A stretch of DNA of 64,000 nucleotides from Serratia fonticola (GCF_006715025.1 NZ_VFMK01000001.1:1798001-1862000); one strand, 5' to 3'. Positions 1 through 9,429 are shown, counted from the stretch's first letter. Program-made: numbers and translations. The notes: generated by a model not told the origin, from the sequence alone.

Positions 1-368
1 TCCGCCATAAAGTGACCGCATTCCCGGTGGTACAGATGCGGTTGCGTCAGTATCTGGATGCCCCCGATGCACAAGTATGGTTGATCACCGGTTCACCCGA
101 ACGTTTGGTGGAGCAGGTTTATCGTGACTCTGCGTTTCTGCCCCGGGTGCGTCTGGTGGGCAGCCAGATTGCGCGTCACAATGGTGGGTGGGTATTGCCG
201 ATGCGTTGCCTGGGCATGCAGAAGGTGGTGCAACTCGAGCGGCGTATTGGTGCCCCGCTTAAGCTGTTCAGTGGTTACAGCGACAGTAAACAGGATAACC
301 CGTTGCTGTTTTTCTGTGAGCATCGTTGGCGGGTCAGTAAAGAAGGCGAGCTACAACAACTGGAATAA
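1..368 (+). CDS. pgpC: Phosphatidylglycerophosphatase C, C-terminal part (cut by window start)
   Basis: The reading frame is open from base 3, so the gene starts upstream of the window; about 121 codons are visible, against roughly 211 in E. coli PgpC (YfhB). The visible part resembles the C-terminal half of this HAD-superfamily membrane phosphatase, which removes phosphate from phosphatidylglycerophosphate to make phosphatidylglycerol. The segment LITGSPERLVEQVY fits HAD motif II and GYSDSKQDNPLL fits the later acidic HAD motif. Closeness to tadA, mltF and purL matches E. coli gene order, although yiaY and a DUF2157 gene lie between here. The internal ATG at 12 is not the true start. Confidence 0.85.
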   Translation, partial: RHKVTAFPVVQMRLRQYLDAPDAQVWLITGSPERLVEQVYRDSAFLPRVRLVGSQIARHNGGWVLPMRCLGMQKVVQLERRIGAPLKLFSGYSDSKQDNPLLFFCEHRWRVSKEGELQQLE

Positions 369-404
369 AAATGAAGCTCCCTCGCACTCTCGCCGAGGGA
401 GCTT
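367..404 (-). terminator. Intrinsic terminator for yiaY, between convergent pgpC and yiaY
   Basis: A perfect 11-bp stem, AAGCTCCCTCG at 374-384 pairing with CGAGGGAGCTT at 394-404, has a 9-nt loop. On the minus strand the stem is followed by CATTTTTA, which suits termination of yiaY. On the plus strand there is no T run, so it may only protect the pgpC 3' end. Confidence 0.7.
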
Positions 405-412
405 GGCAGGCT

Positions 413-1564
413 TTACATTGCAGCGTTAAAGATCGCTACGATTTGCTCATGGCTTGCCTGAATTGGATTGGTAAACCCGCAGGCGTCTTTCAGCGCGTTG
501 GCGGCCAGCGTATCAAAGTCTTCCTCTTTAACTTTCAGATCGCGTAACCCGGCTGGAATACCCACGTCTTTCGCCAACTGGCGGATAGCGGCGATACACA
601 GCGCCGCGCCTTGTTGATCGCTTTGACCTGTGACATCGACCCCCATCGCGGCAGCAATATCTTTCAGGCGACCAGCGGCAACCGTGGCATTGAATTCCTG
701 CACATGTGGCAGCAGGACGGCGTTACATACGCCGTGAGGCAGATCGTAGAAGCCCCCCAACTGGTGTGCCATAGCATGGACATAACCCAGGGACGCATTA
801 TTAAATGCCATGCCAGCCAGGAATTGGGCATAGGCCATGTTTTCACGCGCCTGCATGTTTTGCCCGTCGGCGACGGCATCACGCAACGATTCGGCGATCA
901 TGGTGGCGGCCTTCAGGGCGCAGGCATCGGTGATAGGGTTGGCGGCGCTGGAAACATAGGCTTCGATAGCGTGCGTCAGGGCGTCCATACCGGTTGCGGC
1001 GGTCAGGCCTTTCGGCATACCAGCCATCAGATGCGGATCGTTGACAGACAGCAGCGGGGTGACATGTTTATCAACAATCGCCATTTTGATATGGCGCACT
1101 TCATCGGTGATGATACAAAAACGCGTCATCTCAGAAGCGGTGCCTGCGGTGGTATTGATTGCCACCATAGGTAATTGCGGCTTAGCCGAACGATCCACCC
1201 CTTCATAGTCTTTGATCTCCCCACCGTTAGCAGCGACCAGGGCGATACCTTTCGCGCAGTCGTGTGGAGAACCGCCACCGAGTGAAATCACGCAATCACA
1301 GTGGTGTTCGTGCAACAGAGCCAGGCCTTGTTTCACATTCTCTGTGGTTGGGTTGGGGTGCGTGCCGTCATACACACAGCTTTCAATTTTCTGTGCTGCC
1401 AGCAGCTGTTGCACTTGAGCAACAACCCCAATGCTGTTCAAAACCTTATCGGTGACGATCAGCGCGCGATGCAGGCCATGCTCTTTCATGGTTTTTGCTG
1501 CTTCTTGCAGGCAACCGGAACCAATCATGTTGACGGAAGGGATAAAAAATGTTGAGGCAGCCAT
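413..1564 (-). CDS. yiaY: Iron-containing alcohol dehydrogenase, YiaY type
   Basis: 383 residues, the same length as E. coli YiaY and alike nearly throughout, starting MAASTFFIPSVN. It belongs to the group III Fe-dependent alcohol dehydrogenases (FucO/AdhB/YiaY), which are cytoplasmic NAD-linked oxidoreductases. YiaY has been linked to L-threonine and short-alcohol oxidation; the true substrate here is unknown. Visible features are the nucleotide-binding SLGGGSPHDCAKG, the TTAGTASEMTRF segment, and the metal ligands in GMDALTHAIEAYV and HAMAHQLGGFYDLPHGVC. It is a single gene, convergent with pgpC, behind an AT-rich upstream region. The minus-strand SD-like TAAGGAG lies just before the ATG. 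Confidence 0.93.
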   Translation of the reverse strand: MAASTFFIPSVNMIGSGCLQEAAKTMKEHGLHRALIVTDKVLNSIGVVAQVQQLLAAQKIESCVYDGTHPNPTTENVKQGLALLHEHHCDCVISLGGGSPHDCAKGIALVAANGGEIKDYEGVDRSAKPQLPMVAINTTAGTASEMTRFCIITDEVRHIKMAIVDKHVTPLLSVNDPHLMAGMPKGLTAATGMDALTHAIEAYVSSAANPITDACALKAATMIAESLRDAVADGQNMQARENMAYAQFLAGMAFNNASLGYVHAMAHQLGGFYDLPHGVCNAVLLPHVQEFNATVAAGRLKDIAAAMGVDVTGQSDQQGAALCIAAIRQLAKDVGIPAGLRDLKVKEEDFDTLAANALKDACGFTNPIQASHEQIVAIFNAAM

Positions 1565-1746
1565 AACCTACTCCTTAATAAAGGCTTTTGCGTGCCTGAA
1601 CATTACCGCGCTAACCATTAAGTAAATATGATCTATCGCAATTTTGTTAGCGAAAGGTTGCTTAATTTTACTGTTTGATTTTCAATCAATTTCTCTATTT
1701 TTTAGATAAATGAGTAAAATTTAATCATTACTTTAATTGATGTTCT

Positions 1747-2808
1747 CTATTCGTCGGCGATGTCATGAGGTTTGCGACCCAACTGCCAGATCTTTTCCGC
1801 ATAGTGGCCCAATGCCCACAGGCTTAGCCCCAGCACCACAAAGAAGACCGCCTTTGGCATGCTGTCCCAGAAGAACTCAAAGAAGCGGGTATACAGATTG
1901 ATCGCGAGAAAGGTTAGCCCGAAGCCACGTAACATGCCGTCGTCACGTTTTAACCCAAGCCAGATGGCGGCGGCGGCAACCAGGCCAAACAGTAGGCTCC
2001 AGTGGAATAACTCGATTTGGCGTACGTTGTACCAGTGGTCCAGATCGCCGTAATTGCCAAAGATGGAAAGCAGCCACAGCGCAATAAACAGATACAGCAG
2101 GCCCATGGCCAGCGAAACCCTCTCCAGGCCGTGTCTGGCAAGTGTGGGTTGTAACACTAGAGCGGCTGCGATTAGGACCATACCGAAGGCAATAAAGCGG
2201 ATCGGGTAGCTCATGCCCAGCCAGTACGCTCCCCAACCAGACAGATAGCCGGTTTCTGCCCCAAACGCATTGCCGAGAGATAGCAGCGCAAACCACCAAA
2301 CCAGCCCGGAGCGGCTGAACCAGCCAATCACGCCATACAGTATGGCGGCCAGCATCAGCAGAACGGAGACCCTCCCACTGCCGTTATCCAGCCAGACTCC
2401 CAATTGCCACAGTGCACATGCGGTAAGCAGGACAGCAATAAACAGTATTGCTTCATTGCTGTAACGTTTGTCGGGATGGCGTAAACGGCGACGCAGTGCC
2501 CAAATGTAAGTCAATGTGGCCAGTAAAGCGGCAATGATCATACGTACAGGGGCATCAAAACGGAACAGTTCGCCGAGCTGGTAAAGCAGCCAGCTGTCGG
2601 TAAACAGACTGGTGATGGCGATCACCAGCGAGGCCAGTGCTGCCAGGAACGCATAACGAGCCAGACGCCGCCAATCGAAAGGTTGTACCTGCATATTTTG
2701 CAGCAGTTGCTGTTGCTGCTGTTCAGTCAGCACACCTTCGTTCACCCAACTGCTAAGCGCTTTACGGACCACCGTGGCATTCTTCTTGCTGATGTTCATA
2801 CTTTGCAT
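1747..2808 (-). CDS. DUF2157 domain multi-spanning membrane protein
   Basis: 353 residues. The soluble N-terminus of about 55 residues contains a glutamine run (EQQQQQ) and the typical DUF2157 opening (LSSWVNEGVLTEQQ). Roughly nine or ten hydrophobic helices follow, ending with a short basic tail. DUF2157 proteins are inner-membrane proteins of unknown function. The gene is divergent from tadA across a short gap and stands alone; it is absent from the corresponding place in E. coli as I recall it. The start follows a weak purine-rich stretch. No function is proposed. Confidence 0.75.
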   Translation of the reverse strand: MQSMNISKKNATVVRKALSSWVNEGVLTEQQQQQLLQNMQVQPFDWRRLARYAFLAALASLVIAITSLFTDSWLLYQLGELFRFDAPVRMIIAALLATLTYIWALRRRLRHPDKRYSNEAILFIAVLLTACALWQLGVWLDNGSGRVSVLLMLAAILYGVIGWFSRSGLVWWFALLSLGNAFGAETGYLSGWGAYWLGMSYPIRFIAFGMVLIAAALVLQPTLARHGLERVSLAMGLLYLFIALWLLSIFGNYGDLDHWYNVRQIELFHWSLLFGLVAAAAIWLGLKRDDGMLRGFGLTFLAINLYTRFFEFFWDSMPKAVFFVVLGLSLWALGHYAEKIWQLGRKPHDIADE

Positions 2809-2908
2809 CCTTGAATAACACCGATTTTCGCCAGTATAACCTAGGCGCTGTCCGTTAACCGTACGTGAGTGGCCAGGCTTAAAGGGGGCGTGATGGCACC
2901 ACGTTCAA

Positions 2909-2936
2909 TTGAGAGAGACCCCCTTGTGTGTATAAT
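2909..2936 (+). promoter_or_regulatory. Sigma-70 promoter of tadA
   Basis: TTGAGA at 2909-2914 and TATAAT at 2931-2936 are separated by 16 bp. Transcription would start near 2943, inside the longest open frame that begins at 2869. This argues that tadA starts at the ATG at 2968. Confidence 0.7.
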
Positions 2937-2967
2937 GTCGGCCGCAAAGCGCACGAGGGCGGAAGTC

Positions 2968-3465
2968 ATGAATGAATACAGTGATGAGTATTGGATGCGT
3001 CAGGCATTAAATCTGGCTCTGCGTGCTCAGGAAGAAGGCGAGGTGCCGGTGGGTGCGCTGCTGGTGCTGGATAACCAGGTCATTGGTGAAGGTTGGAACC
3101 GGCCGATTGGCCGTCACGATCCCACCGCTCATGCCGAAATTATGGCGTTGCGGCAGGGGGGAACCGTGTTACAGAATTATCGGCTGCTGAATGCAACACT
3201 CTATGTCACGCTGGAGCCCTGCGTTATGTGTGCGGGAGCCATGGTGCACAGCCGCATTCGCCGCCTGGTGTATGGTGCTGCCGATGAGAAAACCGGGGCC
3301 GCCGGTTCTTTGGTCGATATTTTGCGTCATCCGGGCATGAATCATCAGGTGGAAATCGTCTCGGGCGTGTTGGCAGAAGAGTGCGCCGCCACGCTCAGCA
3401 ATTTTTTCCGTTTGCGCCGTGAACAGAAAAAGGCCATGAAACGGGCCGGAAAGGACCCGCAGTAA
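2968..3465 (+). CDS. tadA: tRNA-specific adenosine deaminase TadA
   Basis: 165 residues from the ATG at 2968 (E. coli TadA is about 167). It deaminates A34 to inosine in the anticodon of tRNA-Arg(ACG) and is essential in E. coli. Zinc and catalytic motifs of the cytidine-deaminase fold are present: H55-A-E57 and the PCVMC cysteines at 85 and 88. An in-frame ATG at 2869 would add 33 residues unlike the family and would place the promoter inside the gene, so it was rejected. The stop codon directly abuts the stop of convergent mltF with no bases between. Confidence 0.95.
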   Translation: MNEYSDEYWMRQALNLALRAQEEGEVPVGALLVLDNQVIGEGWNRPIGRHDPTAHAEIMALRQGGTVLQNYRLLNATLYVTLEPCVMCAGAMVHSRIRRLVYGAADEKTGAAGSLVDILRHPGMNHQVEIVSGVLAEECAATLSNFFRLRREQKKAMKRAGKDPQ

Positions 3466-4926
3466 TCAGTGGTTGAGCGCCAGTTTCGACTCTACCGCGG
3501 GATATCCTCGGGCCAGTTCGGCCTGCTGGGCTGCTTCCCGTGCAGCCTTCTTCTCTTTTTCTTGTAGATAGCCAACCAGACTGACCTGATAACGGCGGAT
3601 ATTCTCCACATAGTTATAGGCTTCTCGTCCGCGGGCATAGCCGTAGGTGAGCGAGGGGTAGTAGCGTTTCTGGCTGAGCATCGGCAGGCGCTGTTTCACA
3701 TCGACCCAACTGTCAGGATTGCCTTGCTGGGATTTGGTCAGCTTGCGTGCATCCAGCATATGGCCCCACCCCATGTTGTAAGCGGCCAGTGCGAACCAGA
3801 TACGCTCATCTTCCGGCACCGTATCCGGGATTTTTGCCATCAGGCGTTGCAGATAGAGCGCTCCTCCCTGGATACTCTCTTCCGGATCCAGCCTGTCGTT
3901 AACGCCCAGGCCATCGGCGGTGGCTCTTGTCAGCATCATCAAGCCCCGTACCCCGGTCGGAGAGGTGGCTTGCGGATTCCAGTGGGATTCCTGATAGGCG
4001 ATTGCGGCTAACAGTTTCCAGTCAATTTCATTGGCATATTTTTCAAACAGCGATTGGAAGGTCGGCAGTACGGAATCGATGGCCGACAGGAAGGTCTTGG
4101 TGTCAACATAGTCGAAGCTGCCCACATGGCCCAGATACTTCTCTTCCAGCCGCGCCAGAGTGCCGTCTTCTACCCGTTGGCTATAGAAGTCCAGCAGTGC
4201 GGCATACAGGCTGTGATCGTTATCGCGCTTCAGGTACCAGGTCACCGGTTCTTCGTCTGTGACATCAAAGGCAACGGCAAGTTGCGGATGGATGCGCTGC
4301 AACAGAGCAATCGTCACCGAGTCGCCAATGGTGTAGTCCAGCTTGCCATCAGCTACCTTCTCCAACAGTTCTTTGGAGGTAAGATCGCTGGAGGACTCCC
4401 AACTCAAATTCGGGTATTTGCTCTGTTTGAGCTGTTTTAACGTACTGACGTGTGCCGAGCCGGAGGCCACCGCCAGCTTACCTTTCATATCTGTAAAGGT
4501 TTTGGGACGTGCGGTGCCCAGCCGGTAGACCACCTGCTGCGAGACGGAGTAGTAAGCCGGGCCGGTGCTGGCACGACTGAGACGATCCCGATTATAGATC
4601 AACCCGGCGGCGAGCAGATCGGCATTGTCATCATCCAGATCGTCAAACAGGTCGTTGATATTTTGATGCGGGATCACCACCAGCTTCACGCCCAGGTAGT
4701 TGGCAAAGCTCTTCGCCAACTCATAATCAAGGCCACTCGGTCCTTGTGGGGTAGTGAAATAGGTTAACGGTGAGTTTAACGTGCTTACACGCAGTTCTCC
4801 CCGCGCTTTAATGGCTTCAAGCTGGCCACCCAATCCCCCACGCCAGGAGATATTGGGCCACAGGGCCAGCGCCAAAAGCAGGGCAACAACACCGATTAGA
4901 AAGTAATTTATTTTTAGGCGTTTCAA
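3466..4926 (-). CDS. mltF: Membrane-bound lytic murein transglycosylase F
   Basis: 486 residues. A hydrophobic N-terminal segment (about residues 8-25) is followed by a solute-binding-protein type 3 module (about 40-265) and a C-terminal SLT family 1 transglycosylase domain. The catalytic glutamate is E313 in AIAYQESHW, with the following GVRGLMML typical of the family. MltF cleaves peptidoglycan glycan strands to give 1,6-anhydromuramyl products and is associated with the outer membrane. It is convergent with tadA and divergent from purL, as in E. coli. The C-terminus ends in a charged helix. Confidence 0.95.
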   Translation of the reverse strand: MKRLKINYFLIGVVALLLALALWPNISWRGGLGGQLEAIKARGELRVSTLNSPLTYFTTPQGPSGLDYELAKSFANYLGVKLVVIPHQNINDLFDDLDDDNADLLAAGLIYNRDRLSRASTGPAYYSVSQQVVYRLGTARPKTFTDMKGKLAVASGSAHVSTLKQLKQSKYPNLSWESSSDLTSKELLEKVADGKLDYTIGDSVTIALLQRIHPQLAVAFDVTDEEPVTWYLKRDNDHSLYAALLDFYSQRVEDGTLARLEEKYLGHVGSFDYVDTKTFLSAIDSVLPTFQSLFEKYANEIDWKLLAAIAYQESHWNPQATSPTGVRGLMMLTRATADGLGVNDRLDPEESIQGGALYLQRLMAKIPDTVPEDERIWFALAAYNMGWGHMLDARKLTKSQQGNPDSWVDVKQRLPMLSQKRYYPSLTYGYARGREAYNYVENIRRYQVSLVGYLQEKEKKAAREAAQQAELARGYPAVESKLALNH

Positions 4927-5091
4927 ATAGTTATCTCAAATAATTGCACACTTTATATTGGCCGGGATACGGCTTTTTTCATGGTTAAATCACCAGTGCC
5001 GGGGCATTTTGCGCAACAAAACGCCAGCGTGCAACTTTATTGACACGTTATGACAATTCGACGATGAAAATAGCTTTTATCAATAATAGCT

Positions 5092-5107
5092 ACGCAAACG
5101 GTTTCGT
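5092..5107 (+). promoter_or_regulatory. PurR operator of purL
   Basis: ACGCAAACGGTTTCGT fits the PurR consensus ACGCAAACGNTTNCGT with no mismatch. It lies just upstream of the -10 hexamer at 5125-5130 and covers the -35 region, so hypoxanthine- or guanine-bound PurR would block RNA polymerase, as in E. coli pur genes. Confidence 0.85.
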
Positions 5108-5130
5108 CGGCGGCGAGGATTCTCTATAAT
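5102..5130 (+). promoter_or_regulatory. purL promoter
   Basis: A perfect TATAAT lies at 5125-5130. The -35 region, 17 bp upstream (TTTCGT, 5102-5107), is poor and sits inside the PurR box. The expected start is near 5137, leaving a leader of roughly 65 nt before the purL ATG. Confidence 0.65.
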
Positions 5131-5203
5131 GGCGCGCGTTTTCCCCTGTTGCGCCCAATGAAGTGCTGAGATCAGTTGCTTCGAAGACGAGAGAACTTTG
5201 ATT

Positions 5204-8200
5204 ATGGAAATACTGCGTGGTTCGCCCGCTTTGTCGGCTTTTCGTATTACCAAACTGCTGTCCCGCTGCCAGGACGCTCAACTCCCGATCAGTGATATCT
5301 ACGCCGAATACGTCCACTTTGCCGATGTCAGCGCGCCGCTAAGTGCCGAGGAGCATGCCAAACTGCAGCGGCTGCTTAAATATGGTCCTTCTCTCGCTGA
5401 ACATGCCCCCGAAGGTCGCCTGCTGTTGGTGACACCACGTCCGGGCACCATTTCTCCCTGGTCTTCCAAAGCCACTGACATTGCGCACAACTGTGGATTG
5501 GCAAAGGTGATCCGCCTGGAGCGCGGTCTGGCATTCTATGTCACGGCACCGACGTTGACCGGCGCCCAGTGGCAGCAGCTTGCCACTTTGCTGCATGACC
5601 GCATGATGGAAACGGTGTTCGGCGAACTGCAACAGGCGGAAAAACTGTTCTCTCACCATCAGCCTGCGCCGTACCAGACGGTGGATGTGCTAGGCCAAGG
5701 GCGCAGTGCGCTAGAGCAGGCCAATATCAAACTGGGTTTGGCGTTGGCACAGGACGAGATCGACTATCTGCTGGCGGCCTTTACCGGGCTGGGGCGCAAC
5801 CCAACAGATATTGAACTGTATATGTTCGCGCAGGCTAACTCCGAACATTGCCGGCACAAAATTTTCAATGCCGATTGGATCATCGATGGCGAACAGCAGC
5901 CAAAATCGCTGTTCAAAATGATCAAGAATACCTTTGAGCAGACACCGGACTACGTGCTTTCTGCTTATAAAGATAACGCGGCAGTGATGGAAGGCTCGCA
6001 GGTGGGCCGCTTCTTCGCTGCGCCGGAAAATGGTCTGTATGACTATCATCAGGAAGAAGCGCATATCCTGATGAAAGTGGAGACCCATAACCACCCGACC
6101 GCGATTTCACCTTGGCCAGGGGCGGCTACCGGTTCCGGTGGTGAAATCCGTGACGAAGGGGCAACGGGCCGTGGTGCGAAACCGAAAGCCGGTCTGGTCG
6201 GGTTCTCGGTATCCAACCTGCGTATTCCTGGTTTTGAACAACCGTGGGAGCAGGATTTTGGCAAACCGGAGCGTATTGTTACCGCACTGGACATCATGAC
6301 CGAGGGCCCATTAGGCGGTGCCGCCTTCAACAACGAGTTTGGTCGTCCAGCGCTGGTGGGGTATTTCCGTACTTACGAAGAACGCGTTAACAGCCATAAC
6401 GGCGTTGAGCTGCGTGGCTACCACAAACCGATCATGCTGGCTGGTGGTCTGGGTAACATCCGTGCCGATCATGTGCAGAAAGGTGAGATCACCGTGGGGG
6501 CTAAACTGGTCGTGTTGGGTGGCCCGGCAATGAATATCGGTCTGGGTGGCGGCGCGGCCTCATCCATGGCCTCTGGCCAGTCTGACGCCGATCTCGATTT
6601 CGCTTCGGTACAGCGTGATAACCCGGAAATGGAACGTCGCTGTCAGGAAGTGATTGACCGTTGCTGGCAACTGGGCGCGAGTAACCCGATTCTGTTCATC
6701 CACGATGTTGGGGCAGGCGGCCTGTCGAACGCAATGCCGGAACTGGTCAGCGACGGTGGTCGTGGTGGCCGTTTCGAGCTGCGTGACATTCTCAACGATG
6801 AACCAGGCATGAGCCCGCTGGAAGTGTGGTGTAACGAATCTCAGGAACGTTATGTGCTGGCCGTTGCGCCGCAACAGATGGCCCAATTTGACGAAATCTG
6901 CCGTCGTGAGCGCGCGCCTTATGCGGTGATTGGCGAAGCCACGGAAGAGCGCCATCTGACCCTCAACGATCGTCACTTTGACAACCAGCCGATCGATATG
7001 CCGTTGGATGTGTTGCTGGGCAAAACCCCCAAAATGACCCGAGACGTTAAACGCCAGCAGGCGAGCGGCCAAGCGCTGCAACGTGAAGGGATCACAGTGG
7101 CCGATGCGGTGAAACGTGTACTGCATCTGCCCGCCGTAGCAGAGAAAACCTTCCTGATCACCATTGGTGACCGTACTGTGACCGGCATGGTAGCGCGCGA
7201 TCAGATGGTGGGCCCATGGCAGATCCCGGTTGCCGACTGCGCCGTGACCACCGCCAGCCTGGACAGCTATTACGGTGAAGCGATGTCGATCGGGGAGCGT
7301 GCGCCCGTCGCGTTGCTGGACTTTGCCGCATCAGCCCGCTTGGCGGTGGGGGAAGCGTTGACTAACCTGGCAGCGACGGAAATCGGCTCACTCAAGCGCG
7401 TGAAACTGTCTGCCAACTGGATGGCTGCAGCGGGCCACCCAGGGGAAGATGCCGGGCTGTATGAAGCGGTGAAAGCGGTGGGGGAAGAACTTTGCCCTGC
7501 GCTGGGGATCACCATCCCGGTGGGTAAAGACTCCATGTCGATGAAAACCCGCTGGCAGGAAGGGAATGAACAGCGTGAAATGACCTCCCCGCTGTCGCTG
7601 GTGATTACGGCATTTGCCCGTGTAGAAGATGTCCGTCATACCGTGACGCCACAGTTGCGTACCGACAAGGGGGACACCGCATTGTTGCTCATCGATCTGG
7701 GCAATGGCCACAATGCGCTGGGGGCTACGGCACTGGCACAGGTTTATCGTCAGCTCGGTGACAAGCCAGCCGATGTGCGCAATGTCGAGCAATTGGCAGG
7801 TTTCTTCAACGCGATGCAGCAATTGGTCGCGGAGGGGGCGCTATTGGCCTATCACGACCGTTCCGATGGCGGCCTACTGGTGACATTGGCTGAAATGGCA
7901 TTTGCTGGCCACTGTGGTGTGGAAGTGGATATTCAGGCGTTGGGTAACGATGCGCTTGCTGCATTGTTCAACGAAGAGCTGGGGGCGGTGATTCAGGTGC
8001 CAGCAGACCAGTTGGAGGCTGTTCAGCAAGTGTTTGCCCAACAGGGCCTGACAGACAATGTGCATCATCTTGGCCAGGTGCAGAGTGGCGATCGTTTCGT
8101 GATCACCAGCGGGGGTAAAACGGTATATAGCGAAAGCCGCAATACTCTGCGTACCTGGTGGGCAGAAACGACCTGGCAGATGCAGCGCCTGCGTGACAAC

Positions 8201-9094
8201 CCGGCCTGTGCCGACCAGGAACATCAGGCCAAGCAGGATGACCGCGATCCAGGCCTGAACGTTAAGCTGACGTTTGCGCCAGATGAAGATATTGCCGCAC
8301 CTTATATTGCCAAGGGCGCGCGTCCAAAAGTCGCAGTGTTACGTGAACAAGGGGTTAACTCCCACGTTGAGATGGCGGCGGCTTTCCATCGCGCCGGTTT
8401 TGATGCGGTGGACGTACACATGAGCGATCTGCTGGAAGGACGTCGCGATCTGCAAGCGTTCCATACGCTGGTTGCCTGCGGCGGCTTCTCTTATGGTGAC
8501 GTGCTGGGGGCCGGTGAAGGGTGGGCGAAATCGATTCTGTTCAACAATCGCGTACGCGATGAGTTTGCCGATTTCTTCCATCGCCCGCAGACCTTGGCAT
8601 TGGGGGTGTGCAACGGTTGCCAGATGATGTCCAACCTGCGCGAACTGATCCCTGGGGCCGAGCACTGGCCGCGCTTTGTGCGCAACCTGTCAGACCGTTT
8701 CGAAGCGCGTTTCAGCCTGGTGGAAGTGGCAGCCAGCCCGTCGCTGTTTATGCAGGGCATGGCGGGCTCACGGATGCCCATCGCGGTGTCTCATGGTGAA
8801 GGGCATGTCGAAGTGCGCGATGCGGCGCATTTGGCAGCGTTGGAACATCATGGTCTGGTTGCATTACGCTTTGTGGACAACCATGGGCAAGTGACCGAGG
8901 CCTATCCGGCTAACCCGAATGGTTCACCTAATGGGATCACGGCAGTGACCAGCAGCAACGGTCGTGCCACGGTGATGATGCCGCATCCTGAGCGCGTATT
9001 CCGTACCGTCAGCAACTCTTGGCATCCACAAGAGTGGGGCGAAGATAGCCCTTGGGTGCGCATGTTCCGCAACGCACGCAAGCAATTGGGGTAA
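5204..9094 (+). CDS. purL: Phosphoribosylformylglycinamidine synthase
   Basis: 1296 residues from the ATG at 5204 (E. coli 1295; a TTG at 5198 is also possible). This large-type PurL converts FGAR, glutamine and ATP to FGAM in the fourth step of purine synthesis. It has an N-terminal PurS-like domain, a linker, two AIRS-like halves (HNHPTAISPWPGAATGSGGE near residues 296-315) and a C-terminal class I glutaminase whose nucleophile is C1136 in LGVCNGCQMM. It ends in the usual PHPER segment with the glutaminase His. It is monocistronic, with a PurR box upstream and a strong terminator downstream. Confidence 0.98.
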   Translation: MEILRGSPALSAFRITKLLSRCQDAQLPISDIYAEYVHFADVSAPLSAEEHAKLQRLLKYGPSLAEHAPEGRLLLVTPRPGTISPWSSKATDIAHNCGLAKVIRLERGLAFYVTAPTLTGAQWQQLATLLHDRMMETVFGELQQAEKLFSHHQPAPYQTVDVLGQGRSALEQANIKLGLALAQDEIDYLLAAFTGLGRNPTDIELYMFAQANSEHCRHKIFNADWIIDGEQQPKSLFKMIKNTFEQTPDYVLSAYKDNAAVMEGSQVGRFFAAPENGLYDYHQEEAHILMKVETHNHPTAISPWPGAATGSGGEIRDEGATGRGAKPKAGLVGFSVSNLRIPGFEQPWEQDFGKPERIVTALDIMTEGPLGGAAFNNEFGRPALVGYFRTYEERVNSHNGVELRGYHKPIMLAGGLGNIRADHVQKGEITVGAKLVVLGGPAMNIGLGGGAASSMASGQSDADLDFASVQRDNPEMERRCQEVIDRCWQLGASNPILFIHDVGAGGLSNAMPELVSDGGRGGRFELRDILNDEPGMSPLEVWCNESQERYVLAVAPQQMAQFDEICRRERAPYAVIGEATEERHLTLNDRHFDNQPIDMPLDVLLGKTPKMTRDVKRQQASGQALQREGITVADAVKRVLHLPAVAEKTFLITIGDRTVTGMVARDQMVGPWQIPVADCAVTTASLDSYYGEAMSIGERAPVALLDFAASARLAVGEALTNLAATEIGSLKRVKLSANWMAAAGHPGEDAGLYEAVKAVGEELCPALGITIPVGKDSMSMKTRWQEGNEQREMTSPLSLVITAFARVEDVRHTVTPQLRTDKGDTALLLIDLGNGHNALGATALAQVYRQLGDKPADVRNVEQLAGFFNAMQQLVAEGALLAYHDRSDGGLLVTLAEMAFAGHCGVEVDIQALGNDALAALFNEELGAVIQVPADQLEAVQQVFAQQGLTDNVHHLGQVQSGDRFVITSGGKTVYSESRNTLRTWWAETTWQMQRLRDNPACADQEHQAKQDDRDPGLNVKLTFAPDEDIAAPYIAKGARPKVAVLREQGVNSHVEMAAAFHRAGFDAVDVHMSDLLEGRRDLQAFHTLVACGGFSYGDVLGAGEGWAKSILFNNRVRDEFADFFHRPQTLALGVCNGCQMMSNLRELIPGAEHWPRFVRNLSDRFEARFSLVEVAASPSLFMQGMAGSRMPIAVSHGEGHVEVRDAAHLAALEHHGLVALRFVDNHGQVTEAYPANPNGSPNGITAVTSSNGRATVMMPHPERVFRTVSNSWHPQEWGEDSPWVRMFRNARKQLG

Positions 9095-9124
9095 AACCCC
9101 CCTGGCTGTTGGGATAGAAATGAC

Positions 9125-9152
9125 AAGGGCACAGCGATTGTGCCCTTTTTAT
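9125..9152 (+). terminator. Intrinsic terminator of purL
   Basis: AAGGGCACA at 9125-9133 pairs perfectly with TGTGCCCTT at 9139-9147 around a 5-nt loop, followed by TTTATTT. Confidence 0.9.
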
Positions 9153-9182
9153 TTACCTTATTTTTTAATTGGTTACAGTAAA

Positions 9183-9200
9183 TGTCGGTATTTTGAGACA
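9183..9200 (+). promoter_or_regulatory. GlrR box 1 (glmY activation site)
   Basis: TGTC-N10-GACA matches the known GlrR half-site pattern exactly. It lies about 230 bp upstream of the predicted glmY start, a usual enhancer distance for a sigma-54 activator. Confidence 0.75.
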
Positions 9201-9214
9201 AACGCCATATTGCA

Positions 9215-9232
9215 TGTCTCTAAAAAGTGACA
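9215..9232 (+). promoter_or_regulatory. GlrR box 2
   Basis: A second exact TGTC-N10-GACA, 32 bp (about three helical turns) after the first. Confidence 0.75.
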
Positions 9233-9277
9233 TTTAACTCATTGATTTTAATGATGGTTAAATTGTTTCGGTTAAGT

Positions 9278-9295
9278 TGTCGGGATTTGGCGACG
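9278..9295 (+). promoter_or_regulatory. GlrR box 3 (one mismatch)
   Basis: TGTC-N10-GACG, one base off the consensus and 63 bp (about six turns) after box 2. E. coli glmY also has three such sites. Confidence 0.65.
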
Positions 9296-9402
9296 GTAAG
9301 ATGAATAATTGCTCGCCTTGCTGCGCGTAGAGAACTTCCGGTTAGCAATGGTTTTTTAATTTATCAAATAAAATCAATTTGATATCTTTTTTATTTAAAA
9401 GT

Positions 9403-9425
9403 TGGCACGGATAGTGCATTATAAT
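9403..9425 (+). promoter_or_regulatory. glmY promoter: sigma-54 with overlapping TATAAT
   Basis: TGGCAC-N5-GTGCA at 9403-9418 fits the sigma-54 -24/-12 elements. A perfect TATAAT at 9420-9425 overlaps, consistent with the dual sigma-70/sigma-54 control known in E. coli, although its -35 is weak. Both predict a start near 9430. Confidence 0.8.
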
Positions 9426-9429
9426 TATC

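Noticed and set aside
1675..1689. FNR-like site TTGAT-N5-ATCAA upstream of yiaY
   Set aside because: The spacer is 5 rather than 4 bases, so it does not fit the FNR consensus; it may be a chance palindrome in AT-rich DNA.
2869..2967. Extended N-terminus of tadA
   Set aside because: It contains the promoter hexamers and its sequence is unlike TadA; the ATG at 2968 gives the family length.
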